This document shows positions 11,992 through 23,767 of a stretch of DNA of 64,000 nt, piece by piece (the stretch's first letter is position 1; each line of letters begins with the position of its first letter). The translations under genes and the position numbers were made by a program. Below the pieces are notes generated by a model that worked only from the letters and a program-made list of their open reading frames with translations, was not told where the DNA came from and did no database searches. The DNA comes from an uncultured beta proteobacterium (GTDB lineage: Bacteria > Pseudomonadota > Gammaproteobacteria > Burkholderiales > Burkholderiaceae), in assembly GCA_903871735.1 (NCBI GenBank), contig CAIQHU010000071.1:25474-89473 (forward strand), in the 5' to 3' direction.

Positions 11992-12749
11992 CAACCCTAG
12001 GCACACTCTATCTAGTACCCAATACGCTCGGTAGCCAAACGCGCGAAGTACAAATTCCTTGGGTGATTCCCAGCAACGTTGCTGGGCGAGTAGCCGAACT
12101 GCAGTTTTGGATTGTAGAAAATGCTAAAACAGCCAGAGCATTCTTAAGCGCTGTTAACCAAATCACCCCCTTAGCATTCCCCCTCCAAGATATCCAAATG
12201 CAAGAATGGCGCGGAGCAAAATCCAACATAGCGCCCGAAAGCTTACTCAAAGACCTCTTGCTAGGGCGACATGTCGGCCTATTGTCAGAAGCTGGCCTAC
12301 CCGCTGTCGCAGATCCCGGCGCAGAAATTGTGGCTCTGGCACACCGCCATCATATCCAAGTCCAGCCACTCGTTGGACCAAGCTCGTTAATGATGGCCCT
12401 CATGGCCAGTGGCATGAATGGCCAACGCTTTATGTTTCATGGCTACTTAGCCATCAAAATACCAGATCGTATTGAAGAGCTGCGCCTGCTTGAGCAGCAA
12501 TCAAAAAAACTCCACATGACCCAATTGTGGATTGAAACGCCTTATCGCAATGCCAGCATGCTCAAGACGATCCTGCAATCACTCAGTCCGAACACCACAC
12601 TTTGCCTAGCTATTGATCTGTCACTCCCCACAGAAACAATCCTGCGCAAAACAATCCAGCAATGGCAGAAAATGCTCACATCAAGCGAACTCGATCCATT
12701 GAACCTCGATAAAAGACCCGCTGTTTTTTTGCTATCCGCCGAACCATAA
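11988..12749 (+). CDS. SAM-dependent methyltransferase, tetrapyrrole-methylase/RsmI-like
   Basis: GLLSEAGLPAVADPGAEIV and VGPSSLMMALMASG motifs; 4 bp overlap with maf. Confidence 0.85.
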   Translation: MTTLGTLYLVPNTLGSQTREVQIPWVIPSNVAGRVAELQFWIVENAKTARAFLSAVNQITPLAFPLQDIQMQEWRGAKSNIAPESLLKDLLLGRHVGLLSEAGLPAVADPGAEIVALAHRHHIQVQPLVGPSSLMMALMASGMNGQRFMFHGYLAIKIPDRIEELRLLEQQSKKLHMTQLWIETPYRNASMLKTILQSLSPNTTLCLAIDLSLPTETILRKTIQQWQKMLTSSELDPLNLDKRPAVFLLSAEP

Positions 12750-12876
12750 CCTCAAAACTAGTCTAGCAAGCGCAACAAAAGCCGACGCTGTTATGGGCCT
12801 TTGATTTTCAAAAAGAGTTTCTATGCCCCCCTTCCCATGAGACATGGGCCGGAAAAAACTACAACTCCTACAGCTC

Positions 12877-13815
12877 CTAATGCCAACTAAACTGCTGTAA
12901 AGCTTTTGATAAAGATGTGCCAAACTCAGCGCCAAAACGCTTGGCTAAGCGCTCAGCATAATTATCCGTCTGACTGTAATCAATAATGTCCGTATTTTTA
13001 ATGACTTCGCGTGCCACAAAATCGACGCTACCAATTTCGTCAGCTAAGCCAAGCTCAATACTTTTAGTACCAACCCAAACCATCCCAGAAAAAAGATCTG
13101 GCTGATTTTTCAAGCGCTCGCCACGACCCTCTTTAACCACTTGAATAAACTGGCCATGTACTTCATCAATCATCTTCTGTAAGGCTTCGCGATGCTTAGG
13201 ATTTTGTTTCACAAAAGGATCTAACATGCTCTTGTTTTCACCAGCAGTTAACACGCGGCGCTCAACCCCTAATTTGTCTATCACCCCCTGAAAGCCAAAA
13301 CCCGACATGATGACACCAATCGAGCCCACTAAACTAGCCTTGTCAACATAAATTTTCTCGCCAGCAACCGCTATGTAATAAGCTCCTGATGCGCAAATAT
13401 CCTCCACCACGACATATAATTTTTTTTGTGGATTTGCTTGTCGTAGACGCATAATCTCATCATAGACTAAGCCAGACTGAACGGGCGAACCACCAGGACT
13501 ATTAATTTGTAGAATAATTCCCTGACTATCAGGGCTGTCAAAGGCGGCCTGTAAAGAGGCAATCAAATTGGTGGCATTAGCCGGTGTGCCGCTTGAGATC
13601 TCGCCATCAATCTTAATCAAAGCCGTATGTTTACCCAGCACACTGGATGACTTACTCTTCAGTGGTCCAAAAAAAGAGTACAGCGCAGCACCAAAAATGA
13701 GCAACCAAACAATTCGCCAAAAAGTCCGCCAGCGACGCTCACTCCGTTTATCTTTTAAATTATCAAGCAATAATGTTTCTAAAGCGTTTTTTTCCCAACT
13801 CGTGTCATTACTCAT
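12877..13815 (-). CDS. sppA: Signal peptide peptidase SppA-type S49 peptidase
   Basis: TM anchor, INSPGGSP, ASGAYYIA motif. Confidence 0.92.
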   Translation of the reverse strand: MSNDTSWEKNALETLLLDNLKDKRSERRWRTFWRIVWLLIFGAALYSFFGPLKSKSSSVLGKHTALIKIDGEISSGTPANATNLIASLQAAFDSPDSQGIILQINSPGGSPVQSGLVYDEIMRLRQANPQKKLYVVVEDICASGAYYIAVAGEKIYVDKASLVGSIGVIMSGFGFQGVIDKLGVERRVLTAGENKSMLDPFVKQNPKHREALQKMIDEVHGQFIQVVKEGRGERLKNQPDLFSGMVWVGTKSIELGLADEIGSVDFVAREVIKNTDIIDYSQTDNYAERLAKRFGAEFGTSLSKALQQFSWH

Positions 13816-13843
13816 TAAATCTCTTTCTTAGTAAAAGAACTAT

Positions 13844-14521
13844 CTAAACTACTAGCTCATCCAATACCAGCCTTAAAGCCTCTACTGAAGCAACACAAGC
13901 AATTGGTTGGTAAGCCTTTAACTCCTGCGCAGGATGCGCCCCATAACTTACTGCCAAAGCATCTACTCCGGCACTTTGGGCCATCTTTAGGTCATGCGTC
14001 GTATCGCCAATCATTAAGACGCGTTGCGGCGTTAATCGATGCGCTTCTAGCAATTCTAATAGCATTTGCGGATGTGGTTTGGCACGGGCCTCATCTGCTG
14101 TTTTGGTGTCATGAAAAAAATGCTCTAACCGATGATTTTGCAAAGAACGATTTAAACCAATCCGGGGCTTACCCGTGGCCACTGCCATTAAATATCCGCG
14201 ACTTTTCAAGTCATGTAATAAATCCCGGATCCCAGAAAACAAAATTAATTCTTGATCCTTCACCAAGTAATACTTTCTAAAACGCTCTAAAACAATCGGA
14301 TATTCAGACTCGGCAACGCTTGGCAAGGTTATTTTGAGCGATTCGTATAAGCCAAGACCAATCACATGACTCGCAATTTGATCACTAGGAGGCTCAATAC
14401 CCAACTCCTCACAGGCTTTTTGTAAACACTCCACAATGGTTGGCGTGGAATTCATGATGGTGCCGTCCCAGTCCCAAACAAGCATGTCGTATCTTAAAGC
14501 GACTCTAGTAAGTTCCACCAT
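13844..14521 (-). CDS. HAD-superfamily hydrolase, phosphoglycolate-phosphatase-like
   Basis: WDWDGTIMNS, GDTTHDLKMAQSAG motifs; between rluC and sppA. Confidence 0.88.
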   Translation of the reverse strand: MVELTRVALRYDMLVWDWDGTIMNSTPTIVECLQKACEELGIEPPSDQIASHVIGLGLYESLKITLPSVAESEYPIVLERFRKYYLVKDQELILFSGIRDLLHDLKSRGYLMAVATGKPRIGLNRSLQNHRLEHFFHDTKTADEARAKPHPQMLLELLEAHRLTPQRVLMIGDTTHDLKMAQSAGVDALAVSYGAHPAQELKAYQPIACVASVEALRLVLDELVV

Positions 14522-14543
14522 TACATATGTCCTACCTGATCTG

Positions 14544-15503
14544 TCATGACAATTCCTGTTTTAAAGTTCGATCAAAGTCAAAACCAACTGGGGTAGGACA
14601 AACAATCGTCAATCGCTCCTTGGTCTGCGGATGCGTAATCACTAAGCGATGCGCATGCAGCATCAATCTTTTCGGGCCAATGGCTTTATCCAACAGACGA
14701 TCGCCATATTTATCATCTCCCAAGATGGGATATCCGTGATGCTGTAAATGTACTCGGATTTGATGGGTTCGACCAGTTTTTAATTGTGCCTCTCCAACAA
14801 AACAGCGCCCCTGAAAAGAACTTCCTAGCCATTTAATGGTCGTTAAACTGGCTTGACCAAAATCCTCAACCTTCACGCGCCTCTCCCCATTGGGTAATAA
14901 ATACTTGTACAAGGGATACTTCAAAGAGACATGTCCCAAGCCACCGTCAAAATCTCCATGGGCAACAAATAAATACCGCTTATCCATCCGCCCCTCGCGA
15001 ATATCCTCATGCAGAGTCGTTAAACAAAGCCGTTTTTTGGCTAACATCAAAATTCCTGATGTGTCTCGGTCTAAACGGTGCACTAACTCCAAAAACTTCA
15101 GTTCAGGCCTTGCCTCGCGCAGCGCCTCAATCAGCCCTAAAGAAATACCCGACCCACCGTGTACGGCTAAACCTGAGGGCTTATCGACAATTAATAAATG
15201 ATCATCTTCATGCAAGATAGATAGATTTTTATCAATTTTAATAGCATTTAATGTATTTTTATGGGCATTTGGAACAATTTCAGGGGTGGCTATCCGAATT
15301 GGTGGGATCCGGATAATATCTCCCGACAAAATGCGACTAGTTACTAAAGCACGCTTTTTATTAATACGAACTTCGCCGGATCGAATAATTCGATAAATAT
15401 GACTTTTAGGTACCCCCTTAGCCCACTTAAGTAAAAAATTATCTAGCCTTTGCCCCTCTTCTTCTGGAGAAATGGTTACTAATTGAACGGCTAATTCGGT
15501 CAT
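14544..15503 (-). CDS. rluC: 23S rRNA pseudouridine synthase RluC
   Basis: S4 domain plus VHRLDRDTSGILMLAK catalytic motif; divergent from rne. Confidence 0.93.
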   Translation of the reverse strand: MTELAVQLVTISPEEEGQRLDNFLLKWAKGVPKSHIYRIIRSGEVRINKKRALVTSRILSGDIIRIPPIRIATPEIVPNAHKNTLNAIKIDKNLSILHEDDHLLIVDKPSGLAVHGGSGISLGLIEALREARPELKFLELVHRLDRDTSGILMLAKKRLCLTTLHEDIREGRMDKRYLFVAHGDFDGGLGHVSLKYPLYKYLLPNGERRVKVEDFGQASLTTIKWLGSSFQGRCFVGEAQLKTGRTHQIRVHLQHHGYPILGDDKYGDRLLDKAIGPKRLMLHAHRLVITHPQTKERLTIVCPTPVGFDFDRTLKQELS

Positions 15504-15560
15504 AAATTACGTTTTCTAAGTACTTTAATTGCCACTTTTATAATAGTAACCGTTTAAGAT

Positions 15561-15590
15561 TTACTTTTCTTGGCTTCTTTGCCATATAAT
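15561..15590 (+). promoter_or_regulatory. Putative sigma-70 promoter for rne
   Basis: TTACTT (15561-15566), 18 nt spacer, TATAAT (15585-15590), upstream of rne. Confidence 0.5.
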
Positions 15591-16081
15591 CAAAGAGTTA
15601 TTGCAATGTTACAAATGTGCTTTGTTGAAGAATTCGAATTTAAATATTTCCAAAGCCACATTGAACTGCATTAATTATAGCGAGGGAAGGCAAATATTCC
15701 CCAAGGTAGCTCCCCCCTTGTTTGAAATGAGGAGCAGAAATTGAAAGCTAGCACGAAGCAAGCAAAGATGTAAAAACAGATACATAAGTGATCGCTCCTT
15801 ACTTGATTGACACAATTAATCGACAACAGCGCGCACTTTGAGTAGTGGTGTGTAGCGGTGAGTAAAAACATCGGTAAAACATAGGTCTAACTTAATAACC
15901 TATTGAGAAATGCCAAAGGTCCAAACCAAAGGCTGTGCAAGCGTAAAGCTCTTGACGTAGCCAAAGGAATATCCCATGGTATAGCCGAGTTCGGATTACT
16001 TCTTAGTAATCTTCCTAAAACCATCCCCACCCAATCTGTTTATCTTTCTTGACATGCGCACTTTCGGAATAGGAAATTGTT

Positions 16082-18712
16082 ATGAAAAGAATGTTATTTA
16101 ATGCAACCCAACAAGAGGAACTGCGGGTTGCGATTGTCGATGGTCAAAAACTAGTTGATATCGATATCGAATCTGCCGGCAGAGAGCAACGCAAAGGGAA
16201 TATCTATAAAGGCCTCATTACCCGGATTGAACCATCTCTAGAAGCTTGTTTTGTAAACTATGGTGAAGAACGCCATGGCTTTCTACCCTTTAAAGAAATC
16301 GCTAGAAGCTACTTTGCCGAAGGTGTGGATGTGCGCAAAGCATCTATTAAAGAAGCCCTCAAAGAAGGCCAAGAAATTATTGTTCAAGTTGAAAAAGAAG
16401 AGCGTGGCAATAAAGGCGCTGCACTGACTAGCTTCATCTCTTTAGCAGGTCGATACCTAGTCTTAATGCCAAACAATCCGCGCGGCGGTGGAGTTTCGCG
16501 CAGGATTGAAGGTGAGGATCGCCAAGAGTTACGCGAAGCAATGGGCCAACTTGAAATTCCGGATGGTATGAGCATCATCGCTCGAACCGCCGGAATCGGT
16601 AGAGACTCCGAAGAGCTCCAGTGGGATCTTAGCTATCTCATGCAACTCTGGACCGCAATTGATGGCGCCGCGAAAACAAATCAAGCACCACTGCTCATTT
16701 ATCTCGAATCAAGTCTCGTCATTCGAGCAATTCGCGACTACTTCCAACCAGATATCGGCGAAATTTTAATCGATACGGATGATATCTTCGAGCAAGCTCA
16801 AGCATTTATGTCCGTGGTCATGCCAGATAATATGTCCCGAGTCAAACGCTACCAAGATGATGTGCCACTCTTTTCACGCTTTCAGATCGAACATCAAATC
16901 GAAACCGCTTATTCTAGAACAGTGTCTTTGCCTTCGGGCGGAGCAATCGTTATCGACCATACTGAAGCGCTCGTCTCAGTGGATGTTAACTCTGCTCGGG
17001 CTACCCGCGGCTCGGATATCGAAGAAACAGCAACTCGAACTAATCTAGAAGCAGCCGATGAAATCGCCCGCCAAATGCGCCTGCGCGATCTGGGTGGATT
17101 AATCGTCATCGATTTTATCGATATGGAATCTCCTAAAAGTCAAAAGGATGTCGAAAACCGTATCAAAGATTCGCTACGCCATGATCGCGCCCGTGTCCAA
17201 ACTGGAAAAATCTCTAAATTTGGACTGTTAGAACTGTCACGTCAACGACTACGCCCTGCTTTGTCAGAGGGGAGCCATATTACTTGCCCACGCTGCACGG
17301 GCACTGGCCATATTCGTGACACAGAATCCTCTGCACTACAAGTGCTGCGGATTATCCAAGAAGAAAGTATGAAAGAAAATACCGCCGCCTTGCACTGCCA
17401 AGTCCCGGTAGATGTGGCCGCTTTCTTACTCAATGAAAAACGCTCAGAAGTCATCAAAATTGAAGCGCGCTCAAAAGTCAATGTCCTACTCATCCCCAAT
17501 AAATATCTGGAAACGCCCCATTACAAGTTAGAACGTCTTCGGCATGATGATCCACGTCTTGATAGCCAAAAAGCAAGCTATGCCATCGCTGAAGAAGTCG
17601 CAAAAGAAATGGAACAGGATACGATCGTTAGTAAAAGTGCGACTGATATCAAACCACGACAAGTGGCAGCTGTTAAAGGTATTACTCCAAGCCAGCCAGC
17701 CCCACCAAGTTCTCGTGTCGAAAAAACTCTAACTGACGCCAGCCCTGCAAGCTCAGGGGGGATGTTCGCTTGGATTAAAAGTTTATTTGGCAGTTCCAAT
17801 AAAACCACCCCAACTCCTGAGGTGGTACAAACGCCGGCTCGCCCTAACAGAGGAAATCAGCAACGTCGGGGTCGAAATGATGCACGTCGCCAACCTGGTC
17901 ACACGAACCAAAACCGATCTGATACAGCAGAAAATACGTCTGAAGCAGGTGGAGATCAACTTGATCAAAATGGCCAAAAGCCACGTCGGGGTAGAGGCCA
18001 ACGCCAAGATGGTAAAACCTCTGCGAGTACTCCCGCTAATGAGCCAAACCTAGACCAAACTCCTCTAGAAAACACCTCCACCACGCAAGCATCCACCGAG
18101 AATGGCCAGAGTAATGAGGAAAAACGCCGGGGACGAAATCGTCGTAATCGTGGCCGCCAACGAGACCGGAACGATCGCCCAGAGAATGATGAAAATCAAG
18201 GAGCAAGTACTGCAGAAAACGCTACGCATCCAAATGAAGCGTCTGTTGTGCATAGTGCTTCTCCGAGGACTGATGCGGACAATCCAATTGATTCAACGCG
18301 TGCAGATGCCGATAGCTCGCGCGCAGAACCACCACGCAACCAAGCACCTCATCAAGAAACCTCCAATCCAAATGTTGTACCAAATGTACAAAACCCCTTG
18401 GAAAATCCCGATAAGGCCAGCTCACCAAAAGCTCCTACCCTTGCAGTGATTGCCAAAGTTTATGCGCCACTACCAATCGTTACTCCAGCGCAATTAAACC
18501 GCCAACCTCTAGACGAAGTCCTTTCTTCGGTGGGGTTAATTTGGGTCGATACGATTCCCGAAAAACTCGAAGAAGTCCGTCGACAAATCGCCGCAGAACC
18601 GAAACCTGTGCATCTTCCGCGCCAACCCAAACCCGCACAAGCACTCCCAGTTGGCCCAATGGTCCTTGTGGAAACTGGTGGCAATGAACGTTTGATTGCT
18701 AACCAACATTAA
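16082..18712 (+). CDS. rne: Ribonuclease E
   Basis: [23 protein letters not shown]1 domain, CPRCTGTG Zn-link, long Arg/Gly/Asn-rich C-terminal tail. Confidence 0.96.
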   Translation: MKRMLFNATQQEELRVAIVDGQKLVDIDIESAGREQRKGNIYKGLITRIEPSLEACFVNYGEERHGFLPFKEIARSYFAEGVDVRKASIKEALKEGQEIIVQVEKEERGNKGAALTSFISLAGRYLVLMPNNPRGGGVSRRIEGEDRQELREAMGQLEIPDGMSIIARTAGIGRDSEELQWDLSYLMQLWTAIDGAAKTNQAPLLIYLESSLVIRAIRDYFQPDIGEILIDTDDIFEQAQAFMSVVMPDNMSRVKRYQDDVPLFSRFQIEHQIETAYSRTVSLPSGGAIVIDHTEALVSVDVNSARATRGSDIEETATRTNLEAADEIARQMRLRDLGGLIVIDFIDMESPKSQKDVENRIKDSLRHDRARVQTGKISKFGLLELSRQRLRPALSEGSHITCPRCTGTGHIRDTESSALQVLRIIQEESMKENTAALHCQVPVDVAAFLLNEKRSEVIKIEARSKVNVLLIPNKYLETPHYKLERLRHDDPRLDSQKASYAIAEEVAKEMEQDTIVSKSATDIKPRQVAAVKGITPSQPAPPSSRVEKTLTDASPASSGGMFAWIKSLFGSSNKTTPTPEVVQTPARPNRGNQQRRGRNDARRQPGHTNQNRSDTAENTSEAGGDQLDQNGQKPRRGRGQRQDGKTSASTPANEPNLDQTPLENTSTTQASTENGQSNEEKRRGRNRRNRGRQRDRNDRPENDENQGASTAENATHPNEASVVHSASPRTDADNPIDSTRADADSSRAEPPRNQAPHQETSNPNVVPNVQNPLENPDKASSPKAPTLAVIAKVYAPLPIVTPAQLNRQPLDEVLSSVGLIWVDTIPEKLEEVRRQIAAEPKPVHLPRQPKPAQALPVGPMVLVETGGNERLIANQH

Positions 18713-18748
18713 ACCAACTATGTTTGCCAAGATTGAGCCAAACGCGTT

Positions 18749-19867
18749 ATGAAAAAAATAGTACCCATCACGAGTTTGGCTGAACTAACTAGCATCACCC
18801 AACAATTATCTATCCCAGAAAAGCTCTTGCAACCAACGGGTATCTTACAGGATACCCGTCAAAGAGGGCTGCATGACCTGCGAATTTCAGTGACAGACCG
18901 CTGTAATTTTCGCTGTCCCTATTGCATGCCAAAAGAAATATTTACAAACCAATATAACTACCTTGGCCAAAAAGAACTATTAAGCTTTGAAGAAATTACC
19001 CGAGTCGCTCGAATTTTTATTGCGCATGGGGTGCAAAAAATTCGCTTAACAGGCGGTGAACCCCTCTTACGCAAAGGGATTGAAGATTTAGTGGCGATGC
19101 TCGCTAAACTACATACACCAGATGGGCGCCCAATTGATCTGACTCTCACCACGAACGGTAGTCTATTACAAAAAAAAGCCCAAGCACTGAAAGACGCTGG
19201 ACTGAAACGAATTACGATTAGCCTAGATGCAATGAGCGATGATGTATTTCGGCAAATGAATGATGTTGATTTTGCCCAACGCGATGTCTTAGAAAGTATC
19301 GAACTAGCAAAAAAAATTGGTTTTAGTTCAGTCAAAGTCAATATGGTTGTTAAAAAAGGGGTGAACGATCAAGAAATATTACCCATGGTCAAATACTTTA
19401 AAGGTACCGGTATTACCGTTCGCTTTATTGAATATATGGATGTGGGTAATACCAATGGCTGGCAAATGCAAGAAGTGCTCCCCTCTAGAGCAGTTCTTGA
19501 CCTGATCCAATCCCAATATCCACTAGTGCCAATTGAACCGGATTATCCTGGTGAAGTGGCGCAGCGCTGGCAACATCAGGATGGCTCGGCAGAAATCGGA
19601 GTCATCTCCAGCGTTACCCAAGCATTTTGTAGTTCGTGCACGCGTGCACGTATCTCCATGGAGGGGAAGCTTTTTTTATGCCTGTTCGCCAATACCGGGT
19701 ATGATCTGCGCGCCCTCTTAAGAAGTCATGTGGATGACCTAGCGATATCCAATGTGGTGGCAGGCATTTGGCAAAAACGCACCGATAATTATTCCGAAAT
19801 TCGGGGGCAAGTACAAACCGGCCAAGTCAGCCATCATAAGGTTGAAATGTCCTATATCGGTGGCTAA
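18749..19867 (+). CDS. moaA: GTP 3',8-cyclase MoaA
   Basis: Radical [12 protein letters not shown]-terminal CSSCTRAR. Confidence 0.96.
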   Translation: MKKIVPITSLAELTSITQQLSIPEKLLQPTGILQDTRQRGLHDLRISVTDRCNFRCPYCMPKEIFTNQYNYLGQKELLSFEEITRVARIFIAHGVQKIRLTGGEPLLRKGIEDLVAMLAKLHTPDGRPIDLTLTTNGSLLQKKAQALKDAGLKRITISLDAMSDDVFRQMNDVDFAQRDVLESIELAKKIGFSSVKVNMVVKKGVNDQEILPMVKYFKGTGITVRFIEYMDVGNTNGWQMQEVLPSRAVLDLIQSQYPLVPIEPDYPGEVAQRWQHQDGSAEIGVISSVTQAFCSSCTRARISMEGKLFLCLFANTGYDLRALLRSHVDDLAISNVVAGIWQKRTDNYSEIRGQVQTGQVSHHKVEMSYIGG

Positions 19868-20507
19868 GGTGAACTCCCATCAACCGTTAATCACCGGCCT
19901 TGTGCTCTGCGGCGGTAAAGCCGAGCGGATGCAAGGCCAAGATAAAGGCCTATTACCTCTGAAACACCAAACCCTGGCACACTGGGCAATTGAGCGCCTC
20001 CTGCCGCAAGTGTCGCAATTAGCAATCAACGCTAATCGGAATCATCCTGCCTACGAAGCAATCAGTCAACACTTCGCACTCCAGACTGGTCGCAAAATAC
20101 CAGTTTATTCGGATACTTACCCAGGTTTTGTTGGTCCACTCGGAGGCTTTCATACTGGACTAAGCCATTGTCAAACCGAATACTTGCTGGTTATTCCCTG
20201 CGATTCGCCACTATTTCCCAGTAACCTTGCGAGCGAACTGCTGCAAAACTTACTTGCGCAACAAACAGATCTAGCTTATGCCATCACAGCACCAATCGAT
20301 CACCGACCACAAGCCTACCCAGTCTTTTGTTTAATGCGGGCAAACCTCTTGACGAGTTTGTGCGCGTATTTGGATCAGGGTGAACGAAAAATAGATCGCT
20401 GGTTTGCAACTCAAAAAAATAGTGCTGTACTTTTTCCAGATGTGCAAGCTTTTGCTAATATTAATACACCCGCAGAATTAGCCCACACAGAATCTCTCTT
20501 AGCATGA
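19860..20507 (+). CDS. mobA: Molybdenum cofactor guanylyltransferase
   Basis: [19 protein letters not shown] motif; GTG start at 19860 overlaps moaA stop. Confidence 0.92.
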   Translation: MAKVNSHQPLITGLVLCGGKAERMQGQDKGLLPLKHQTLAHWAIERLLPQVSQLAINANRNHPAYEAISQHFALQTGRKIPVYSDTYPGFVGPLGGFHTGLSHCQTEYLLVIPCDSPLFPSNLASELLQNLLAQQTDLAYAITAPIDHRPQAYPVFCLMRANLLTSLCAYLDQGERKIDRWFATQKNSAVLFPDVQAFANINTPAELAHTESLLA

Positions 20508-21859
20508 GCGCAAACTCTTTCCCACCCTTAGTCGATTTCCAAACGCAGTGGATCGCAAGTCAAGGGACTGATCTCTTTAACCCAGAGACCTTGCAATTAG
20601 AGGCAGCCCTGGAGTTTATGCAAGCTTACACCGCAAGTCGTCGCCATACTTTAGGAACTGAAACGATCCCCCTAGAAAGCGCTCTAGGTCGAGTTCTTAA
20701 CAAGGACATGATTGCTTTAATGGATGTCCCACCAGCGGATAACTCAGCCATGGATGGCTTTGCTTTTAATAGCCAAGCTCTCCAACAAGCCAATCCAATT
20801 AGCCTCGAAATTATTGGAACTCGCCTAGCTACTAGTGCCGACTCGACGGATGCGAAAAACCAAGAGATAAAATCCACCAACGCAGTTGTTTTTGATCCTA
20901 GTCAACACGCCTACCGAATCATGACCGGCGCAGTCATGCCCGCGGGATGTGATACGGTCATTCCCCAAGAGTTCACCGAACAAATCCAACAAACCATAGG
21001 CTTTGATCCAAAACGTATCCAAGCGGGTGATAATCGCCGACTACAAGGTGAAGACCTGCGCATCGGAACAGTTTGTATCCCCAAAGGCCGTATCATTGGA
21101 CCCAGTGATATGGGTCTAATCGCCTCGATGGGTCTCTCAACAATCGAGGTCTATGAAAAATTGACTGTGGCAGTTTTCTCAACAGGGGACGAACTCAAAG
21201 CCCTTGGCTCCGAATTAACTCCCGGTGCAATTTTTGATAGTAATCGCTACACCCTCCTGGGAATGTTGCAAAATTTGGGAGTAAATACTATCGATCTTGG
21301 AATCATCCCCGATCAACCAGAAGCACTGCGTAATGCATTTGCCTCAGCCGCATCTTTAGCAGATGCAATTATTACCTCCGGTGGCGTCTCTGTTGGGCAA
21401 GCTGACTTCACAAAACAAGTCATGCGCGAGCTGGGCGATGTGGCCTTTTGGACCCTAGCCATCAAACCAGGCCGACCCATGGCCTTTGGAAAAATCAAGC
21501 AAAACCAACATGAAGCTGTACTTTTTGGCCTACCAGGTAACCCTGTAGCAGTCATGATTACTTTTTACCAGTTCGTCCAAGACACCCTAAACTGGATGGG
21601 TGGTGCAAGTAACTTTAAACAACTTATCCACCAAGCCCACTGGGTTGGAAAGTTCAAAAAACGCTCCGGCAGAACAGAGTTTTTAAGGGGCTTTTTACAC
21701 CAAAATACGGCTGGGTTAAATTGCGTAAAACCAAGTGGTAATCAAGGATCTGGCGTATTAAGTTCGATGAGTCAGGCTAATTGCCTGGTGATCCTACCCC
21801 CAGAACTTACCCAAATAGAAGACGGCGACCTCGTCAACATTGTGGCAATTCAAAGATAA
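20504..21859 (+). CDS. moeA: Molybdopterin molybdotransferase MoeA
   Basis: PADNSAMDGFAF, FSTGDELK, GGVSVGQADF, LPGNPVAV motifs; ATGA overlap with mobA. Confidence 0.95.
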   Translation: MSANSFPPLVDFQTQWIASQGTDLFNPETLQLEAALEFMQAYTASRRHTLGTETIPLESALGRVLNKDMIALMDVPPADNSAMDGFAFNSQALQQANPISLEIIGTRLATSADSTDAKNQEIKSTNAVVFDPSQHAYRIMTGAVMPAGCDTVIPQEFTEQIQQTIGFDPKRIQAGDNRRLQGEDLRIGTVCIPKGRIIGPSDMGLIASMGLSTIEVYEKLTVAVFSTGDELKALGSELTPGAIFDSNRYTLLGMLQNLGVNTIDLGIIPDQPEALRNAFASAASLADAIITSGGVSVGQADFTKQVMRELGDVAFWTLAIKPGRPMAFGKIKQNQHEAVLFGLPGNPVAVMITFYQFVQDTLNWMGGASNFKQLIHQAHWVGKFKKRSGRTEFLRGFLHQNTAGLNCVKPSGNQGSGVLSSMSQANCLVILPPELTQIEDGDLVNIVAIQR

Positions 21860-21947
21860 TTCACATATAATTTTTCTTAAGAATACAATTAAGAAATAAT
21901 TTCTACCCCCTTTGAATCATTCACAATACCACTTCTAGAAATTACAT

Positions 21948-22277
21948 ATGCCCAGTAGTAAAAGAGAAATAATCTATGTTGACCCAATCCATACGGCCAA
22001 AACACTAGTCCTTGTCTATATGTGCTTTTCTTTGCCTATCATCGGCTTATTTTTTATTGATGCCTACTTTCGATATGGTGAAATACCCCTGTTTATCGTA
22101 CTCTACGGGGTATTTCTCAATATTGTTTTTGGCTTCGCGATTTTGTGGCTGGCTTGTAAAGTTTATAACTGGGTCGCTACAAACTTTGGTGGTATTGAAC
22201 TAGACCTCAAAGAGATCCCTCTTGAAGAACACAAACCTAGCCCCCGCCGTTTCAGGCTTTCCAGATCTCCGGATTAA
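21948..22277 (+). CDS. Small conserved-type membrane protein of unknown function
   Basis: 109 aa, two hydrophobic segments, VYNWVATNFGGIELDL ending. Confidence 0.65.
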   Translation: MPSSKREIIYVDPIHTAKTLVLVYMCFSLPIIGLFFIDAYFRYGEIPLFIVLYGVFLNIVFGFAILWLACKVYNWVATNFGGIELDLKEIPLEEHKPSPRRFRLSRSPD

Positions 22278-23256
22278 TTAGATTGGGGGGTCTCTTACCC
22301 GCCAATCCTGCGAGCAAATTATCAATCGCTAAATTCATCATGCCATGACGCGTCTTGGCCGTTGCGCTACCAATATGTGGTGTTAATACCACATTTGGCA
22401 CAGTTAAAAATCCCGGGTTGAGCTTTGGCTCCCCCTCATAAACATCTAAACCGGCTGCAAAAATCACTTTTTTCTGTAAGGCCTCAATCAGGGCCGCGTC
22501 GTCCACAATTCCCCCTCGGGCAATGTTAATCAGTGTGGCAGTAGGCCGCATCAAAGCCAATTGCTCCCGACCAATGAGATGATGACTTGCAGCGGAATAA
22601 GGCATCACTAAAACAACGTGATCGGCCTGTCGCAATAGGGTTTCTAGAGCAACATACTGGGCCTGACATGCCTGCTCCGTAGCAGCGTCTAATTGCGTCC
22701 GATTGTGATACAAAATGTTCATCCCAAAACCTAAGCCACGTTTTGCGATTGCCTGACCAATACGCCCCATACCAATAATACCCATTGTGGAATGATGGAC
22801 ATCCACCCCAAGCATCCCTCCCAACTCCCAATTTTGCCAATGCCCAGCTCTTAACCAATGCTCAGTTTCACAAACGCGCCGGGCCGTTGCCATTAAAAGT
22901 GCAAAGGCCATATCGGCAGTCGTGTCAGTTAATACATCCGGGGTATTAGTACCAAAAACATGCTTCGCATTGAGTGCTGCCACATCAAAATTATTAAACC
23001 CAACAGCGATATTCGAGATGATTTGCAGTTGACTGGCCTGACTTAAGGCCTGAGTACCAACCTGCTCACTACCCGTTACCAAAGCGCCCTGTTTATCGGC
23101 TAAACGGTTAGCTAACTCAGCGTTCGATAACGGGTGAATCTGATCGTTGTAATCAATCTCACAATGCTCCTCTAAACGCGCCAAACCCTCAGGGAAAATT
23201 CTGCGGGCTACTAATACTTTGGGACGAACTGGACTCGGTGCTTGGGTAAGTGACAT
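22252..23256 (-). CDS. D-2-hydroxyacid dehydrogenase (glyoxylate/hydroxypyruvate reductase-like)
   Basis: GIIGMGRIGQAIAKRG NAD-binding motif, NIARGGIVDDAAL, LTPHIGSAT. Confidence 0.92.
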   Translation of the reverse strand: MSLTQAPSPVRPKVLVARRIFPEGLARLEEHCEIDYNDQIHPLSNAELANRLADKQGALVTGSEQVGTQALSQASQLQIISNIAVGFNNFDVAALNAKHVFGTNTPDVLTDTTADMAFALLMATARRVCETEHWLRAGHWQNWELGGMLGVDVHHSTMGIIGMGRIGQAIAKRGLGFGMNILYHNRTQLDAATEQACQAQYVALETLLRQADHVVLVMPYSAASHHLIGREQLALMRPTATLINIARGGIVDDAALIEALQKKVIFAAGLDVYEGEPKLNPGFLTVPNVVLTPHIGSATAKTRHGMMNLAIDNLLAGLAGKRPPNLINPEIWKA

Positions 23257-23443
23257 GGTTTTTTCCTAGACACAATATAAACAGTAATTGTATGCCATTC
23301 TGAATCAAGACAATGCCAAAGACCCTACCCACCATCCCAAAGAAACCATCGCCGCTATCTAAGTGGCGGCCAAACCACAATGACAATTATTCAATGCGGG
23401 ATTTCTCGGCTAAAATAGATTTTTCAATTATTACAAAACAATT

Positions 23444-23767
23444 ATGACTTACGTCGTTACCGAAGCCTGTATTAAATGTAAATATACAGACTGTGTTGAT
23501 GTCTGCCCAGTGGACTGTTTTCGAGAAGGTCCTAATTTTCTGACAATTGACCCAGATGAGTGTATTGATTGCGCTGTTTGTGTGCCCGAGTGTCCTGTCA
23601 ATGCAATTTATGCCGAAGACGATGTGCCAGGCGATCAGCAAGCATTCATCGCCCTCAATACTGAATTATCACGTAACTGGAAATCGATTACAAAATCAAA
23701 AGGTTCTTTACCGGATGCGGATGATTGGAAAGATGTTAAAGATAAACTCGAACACTTGATTCGCTAA
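23444..23767 (+). CDS. fdxA: 7Fe ferredoxin FdxA
   Basis: 107 aa with [18 protein letters not shown] and [13 protein letters not shown]. Confidence 0.96.
   Translation: MTYVVTEACIKCKYTDCVDVCPVDCFREGPNFLTIDPDECIDCAVCVPECPVNAIYAEDDVPGDQQAFIALNTELSRNWKSITKSKGSLPDADDWKDVKDKLEHLIR

Noticed and set aside
15671-15871. 66 aa - strand ORF in the rluC-rne gap
   Set aside because: No recognisable motifs and no convincing start context; better explained as the rne leader region.
17783-18449. Several overlapping ORFs on both strands in the rne 3' half
   Set aside because: They sit in the repetitive Arg/Gly/Asn-rich RNase E tail, whose biased composition keeps other frames open.
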